In this document: positions 61,330 through 64,000 of the stretch, piece by piece
How the letters are laid out: every line of letters begins with the position of its first letter
Numbering within the stretch: position 1 is the stretch's first letter
Assembly (NCBI GenBank): GCA_947302125.1
Contig: CAMYUL010000002.1
Coordinates: 49,611-113,610, forward strand
Origin: an uncultured Candidatus Saccharibacteria bacterium
GTDB lineage: Bacteria > Patescibacteriota > Saccharimonadia > Saccharimonadales > Saccharimonadaceae
Direction: 5' to 3'
Length of the DNA: 64,000 bases
Translations under genes and position numbers: made by a program
The notes under the pieces: generated by a model
What the model saw: the letters and a program-made list of their open reading frames with translations, nothing else
Databases searched by the model: none
What the model was told of the DNA's origin: nothing

Positions 61330-61803
61330 ATGAGAATTTTAGGAATTGACCCCGGCACTGGCATTTGTGGTTTTGGCGTCATTGATATTATTAAGGGCAA
61401 GCCAAGTCTAGTGGATGCTGGCGTTATTTCTACTCCGCCGCACACTCCTTTACCGGAGCGCCTAGAAGATATTTACGATTCGCTTCATGAAATTATTAAG
61501 GCCGACAAGCCAGACGTAGTTTCAATCGAAAAACTATTCTTTATGCAAAATATTACGACTGGTATTTCCGTGGCAGAAGCTCGCGGCGTGTGTATTTTGG
61601 TTGCAAAGCAAAGCAAACTCCCGATTTTTGAATACTCGCCAAACGAGATTAAGAAGACCATGACCGGCTTCGGCCATGCTGACAAGAAACAAATGCAGGA
61701 AATGGTCCGCTTGCACTTAAAGCTAGATCAAGTCCCAAAACCAGACGATGCAGCCGACGCCTTAGCTGCTGCCATTACCCACTCTCTAATTTCCAAAATC
61801 TAA
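61330..61803 (+). CDS. ruvC: RuvC, Holliday junction resolvase
   Basis: 157 residues. Catalytic acidic residues: Asp in ILGIDPGTGICGFGVI (about 7), Glu in VSIEKLFFMQN (about 67), Asp residues in PKPDDAADALAAAITH. TATAAT (61317-61322) lies 7 nt from the ATG. It ends 1 nt from the convergent ruvA stop, with no room for a terminator between them. Confidence 0.96.
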   Translation: MRILGIDPGTGICGFGVIDIIKGKPSLVDAGVISTPPHTPLPERLEDIYDSLHEIIKADKPDVVSIEKLFFMQNITTGISVAEARGVCILVAKQSKLPIFEYSPNEIKKTMTGFGHADKKQMQEMVRLHLKLDQVPKPDDAADALAAAITHSLISKI

Positions 61804-61804
61804 A

Positions 61805-62380
61805 TTATCTTTTCAACGCTTCCTTCACGCGTTGTTCGGTTGGCAGACTTTTATCAACGTTAGCGAGTGCCTCAGTAGCTTCTTTAAGTGGGAAGCCAAG
61901 TGCCATTAGTGCATCAAGCGCCTCGTCGTGTTCTTCAGCCGCCTTAGCACCAATAATTTCTGTAGCGCCATAATGGCTCGGTACGCCAACTTTGTCGCGT
62001 AAGTCCACTATCACACGTTCGGCAGATTTTTTACCTACACCAGCGGCCTTTGACACAAATGCGACATCAGCATTGGCAATCGCATTGCGCACTTCTTCCG
62101 GAGCGGCCAAAGACAATATTGCCATACCAGCCTTCGGACCAACGCCATTGACGGAAATTAAAAGCTCGAAAATCTTTTTAGCGGCCAGCGTAGAAAAACC
62201 GTACAAATCTTCAGAGGTCTCGGAAATTTTGTGGTAAGTATAGAATTTTCTCTCCTCATCCAAATTAGTGTCTTCAAAATCTAGTGACGTCAAAGCGACC
62301 TCGTAGCCAACGCCATGAACATCTACAATTACGGAGTTATTGAATTTCTCGGCAATCTTGCCTTTGATGTGTGCAATCAT
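61805..62380 (-). CDS. ruvA: RuvA, Holliday junction DNA helicase subunit
   Basis: 191 residues. OB-fold N-terminus (MIAHIKGKIAEKFNNSVIVD), two helix-hairpin-helix motifs (ISVNGVGPKAGMAIL and AAGVGKKSAERVIVDLRDKV) and a C-terminal RuvB-binding helix bundle (LMALGFPLKEATEAL). TATAAT (62387-62392) is 6 nt from the ATG. RuvB is not in the window. Confidence 0.96.
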   Translation of the reverse strand: MIAHIKGKIAEKFNNSVIVDVHGVGYEVALTSLDFEDTNLDEERKFYTYHKISETSEDLYGFSTLAAKKIFELLISVNGVGPKAGMAILSLAAPEEVRNAIANADVAFVSKAAGVGKKSAERVIVDLRDKVGVPSHYGATEIIGAKAAEEHDEALDALMALGFPLKEATEALANVDKSLPTEQRVKEALKR

Positions 62381-62427
62381 ATATACATTATAGCATCAAA
62401 CCGAACAAGATGTGGTATAATGTAACC

Positions 62428-63702
62428 ATGAGCATCATCAAGGGTAAGAAGCCAAGCCTCAAGCCGACTCCTCCGCCGGATGATGTTTTGCTTGCCCTGG
62501 ATATTGGTACCGAGTTTGTAAAGGCAGTTATCGCCCGCCAGAAAAAAGACGACACCTTGGAAATCATTGGTGTTGGTCGCGCGCATCAGGATCCGTCCAA
62601 CATGCATGCTGGCGCGATTGCTGATATCGGCGCCGTCGTTGCCACTTGTGAGCAAGCTCTAGCCGATGCCGAGAAACAAGCTGGCGTTACTTGCAAGCTA
62701 GTTTCTGTTGGTATTGCCGGGGAGCTTGTTAAGGGCAATACTGCCACCGTGCATTACAAACGCAAGAATGGTAATCGCCCACTTTCCGAGCAGGAGATGT
62801 CGCTAATCATTAAGCGCGTCCAGGATCGCGCCGGGGAATTAGCCAGAAAAGAAGTTGCCCTAGAAACCAATAATCCAGACATTGAAGTTCGTTTGATTAA
62901 TTCCGCCATGGTCAGTTTAACAATTGATGGCTACAAAGTCTCTAACCCAATCGGTTTTAAAGGCTCCGATTTGACTATCCAATTCTACACCGCCTTTGCT
63001 CCGCTTGTTCATATTTCTGCCATTGAGAAAGTCTGCGCTGAGCTCAGCCTCGACCTGCTTTCTGTAGCAGTCGAGCCGTTTGCGGTTTGTCGCGCTTGCC
63101 TCGGCGACGATCCAGATAGTAATCTCTCCGCAATCGTTATGGATATCGGCGGCGGTACTACCGACATCGCCGTAGTTGATGACGGCGGTGTGGACGGCAC
63201 GAAGATGTTTGGCATCGGCGGCCGCAGCTTTACCCATCAGATTGCCGAAGCCCTTGGCGTAGATTACGAGACCGCCGAATTTTTCAAATTGAATCCAGAT
63301 TCCAAGGAGCTCCCAGAGCCAGGCCGTGAGAAGCTGCAGGAAGCTATCGACAAAAACCTTGCTGTTTGGATTGGCGGCGTCCAGCTCGCTCTAGAAGATT
63401 TTAACGTCCTAGAAGTCCTGCCGCAGCAGGTCCTACTTTGCGGTGGCGGTGCCGGTCTCGCAGAGATTCAAGAAACTTTAGCTACTTCCGATTGGTATGA
63501 AGAGTTACCATTCACCCGCCGCCCAATTATTCATATCGTCGACTCAGAAGACATCCCAGGCATCGAAAACTCTACCGACATCGAGCTCGACCATTCCTTC
63601 ACTACGGCTCTAGGCCTGCTCCGCGTCTCATTAGACACTCTCGCCGGCTCACCAGACGGCCACAGCCTCAAGGACAAAATCGCCAAAGTTCTACAAAATT
63701 AA
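62428..63702 (+). CDS. FtsA-like (actin-fold) protein
   Basis: 424 residues from the ATG at 62428, 6 nt after TATAAT (62416-62421). Actin-fold ATPase: phosphate 1 LLALDIGTEFVKAVIA (about 21-36), an SHS2-type insertion (about 85-170, LVSVGIAGELVKGN), phosphate 2 VMDIGGGTTDIAVVDDGG (about 237-254) and adenosine motif LLCGGGAGL. Domain order fits FtsA, which tethers FtsZ to the membrane; the C-terminal helix (LKDKIAKVLQN) could be the membrane anchor. The related PilM is an alternative, but the SHS2 insert favours FtsA. Confidence 0.82.
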   Translation: MSIIKGKKPSLKPTPPPDDVLLALDIGTEFVKAVIARQKKDDTLEIIGVGRAHQDPSNMHAGAIADIGAVVATCEQALADAEKQAGVTCKLVSVGIAGELVKGNTATVHYKRKNGNRPLSEQEMSLIIKRVQDRAGELARKEVALETNNPDIEVRLINSAMVSLTIDGYKVSNPIGFKGSDLTIQFYTAFAPLVHISAIEKVCAELSLDLLSVAVEPFAVCRACLGDDPDSNLSAIVMDIGGGTTDIAVVDDGGVDGTKMFGIGGRSFTHQIAEALGVDYETAEFFKLNPDSKELPEPGREKLQEAIDKNLAVWIGGVQLALEDFNVLEVLPQQVLLCGGGAGLAEIQETLATSDWYEELPFTRRPIIHIVDSEDIPGIENSTDIELDHSFTTALGLLRVSLDTLAGSPDGHSLKDKIAKVLQN

Positions 63703-63759
63703 ATACTATAAATACGATATCTTATTGTAAGAATATAAAGCTTGTGCTATATTAAAGTT

Positions 63760-64000
63760 ATGAAAAAGGGTCGTAAAAACAAATACGTAAAATATTACAA
63801 GCGTATTTTAGCCACCTTTGGCCTCTTTTCTAGTGTCTTCATTTTGACCGTCCTAGTCTCCTCTATGCTTGCCCCAACTAGTCGCAGTAATGCCGACGTC
63901 CTCATCTTCGATGTCTCCGACGAAGGCTACACCGCTTCCGTCTCAGCCACTTCTCAATTAGACTTAGAACTTACCTCTACCCCTACTGGTACCTTAGCTA
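63760..64000 (+). CDS. Second surface-protein gene, 5' part only (partial)
   Basis: ATG at 63760, 6 nt after TGC-TATATT (hexamer 63748-63753). 80 codons are visible: a strongly basic start (KKGRKNKYVKYYKR), a signal/anchor helix, then NADVLIFDVSDEGYTASV. From 63889 to the window edge the DNA is identical to 10822-10933 of the FISUMP gene, while the signal-peptide region is unrelated in sequence. The gene continues beyond the window. Confidence 0.85.
   Translation, partial: MKKGRKNKYVKYYKRILATFGLFSSVFILTVLVSSMLAPTSRSNADVLIFDVSDEGYTASVSATSQLDLELTSTPTGTLA

Noticed and set aside
1..64000. Alternative genetic code with UGA as glycine (used in some other CPR phyla)
   Set aside because: Full-length conserved proteins end at the expected places with TAA, TAG and also TGA (for example the HD-GYP gene), and no in-frame TGA is needed to restore any gene.

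Overview
The window reads as the chromosome of a Candidatus Saccharibacteria (TM7, Patescibacteria/CPR) bacterium using the standard genetic code. The identification is an inference. It rests on a compact genome with very short intergenic gaps, FISUMP-type surface proteins, an LPxTG surface protein, an XRE-HTH/MurA fusion, type IV pilus genes beside a VirB6-like membrane protein, a membrane-anchored HNH nuclease, and an almost complete absence of biosynthetic genes. Genes are on both strands. No rRNA, CRISPR array, transposase or prophage was seen.

Layout. 1-780: the 3' end of a membrane-protein gene, then tRNA-His and tRNA-Gly(TCC). 781-8331: an HD-GYP phosphodiesterase, three unrecognised proteins of low-complexity or coiled-coil type, a small polytopic membrane protein, and an LPTTG-anchored DUF11 surface protein. 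8603-12906: uvrB on the minus strand, divergent from a FISUMP surface protein, then a small membrane protein. 12994-19041: gatC, a 33-codon ORF, gatA, a membrane-anchored HEPN-like gene, gatB, then fusA. 19126-23818: two overlapping secretion-type membrane-protein genes. 23828-32390: folD and murB on the minus strand, purC, tRNA-Arg and tRNA-Lys, rplS, a fused rnhB-yraN, and a heterodimeric ABC exporter. 32402-35319 on the minus strand: folC and a laccase-domain/PPase-like/HD operon. 35384-49774: ychF, HNH nuclease, pgi, gpmI, ZIP transporter, galU, HTH-murA, uvrD/pcrA, ftsH, murJ, methyltransferase. 49869-52979: pilin, prepilin peptidase, Xer recombinase, ndk. 53189-63702: tRNA-Arg(CCT), a PH-domain protein, a parvulin-like foldase, tRNA-Gly(CCC), trxB, CIRCE-clpC, a HELLH protein, clpP, radA, ruvC, ruvA, and an FtsA-like gene. 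The window ends inside a second surface-protein gene whose mature N-terminus is identical in DNA to the one at 10.8 kb.

How the genes work together. Most are housekeeping: translation (GatCAB, EF-G, L19, tRNAs), peptidoglycan synthesis and division (MurA, MurB, MurJ, FtsA-like), glycolysis (Pgi, GpmI), DNA repair (UvrB, UvrD, RadA, RuvA, RuvC, RNase HII) and proteostasis (FtsH, ClpC, ClpP). Surface and uptake functions (pilin, PilD, HNH nuclease, LPTTG and FISUMP proteins, VirB6-like protein) fit an episymbiont living on a host cell.

The most notable signals are not classical genes. (1) Two 89-bp palindromic elements, nearly identical in DNA, sit in frame inside uvrB and the rnhB-yraN fusion, with one compensatory stem change. 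(2) Three long inverted-repeat elements lie at gene 3' ends (8.45-8.62, 16.59-16.87 and 52.97-53.13 kb); two of them carry exactly the same asymmetric internal loop inside unrelated stems. (3) A rigid leaderless promoter pattern, with the -10 hexamer 6-7 nt from the ATG, occurs at 20 genes; a second class of genes has TTGAC(A/T)-17-TANAAT promoters, long leaders and strong Shine-Dalgarno sites.
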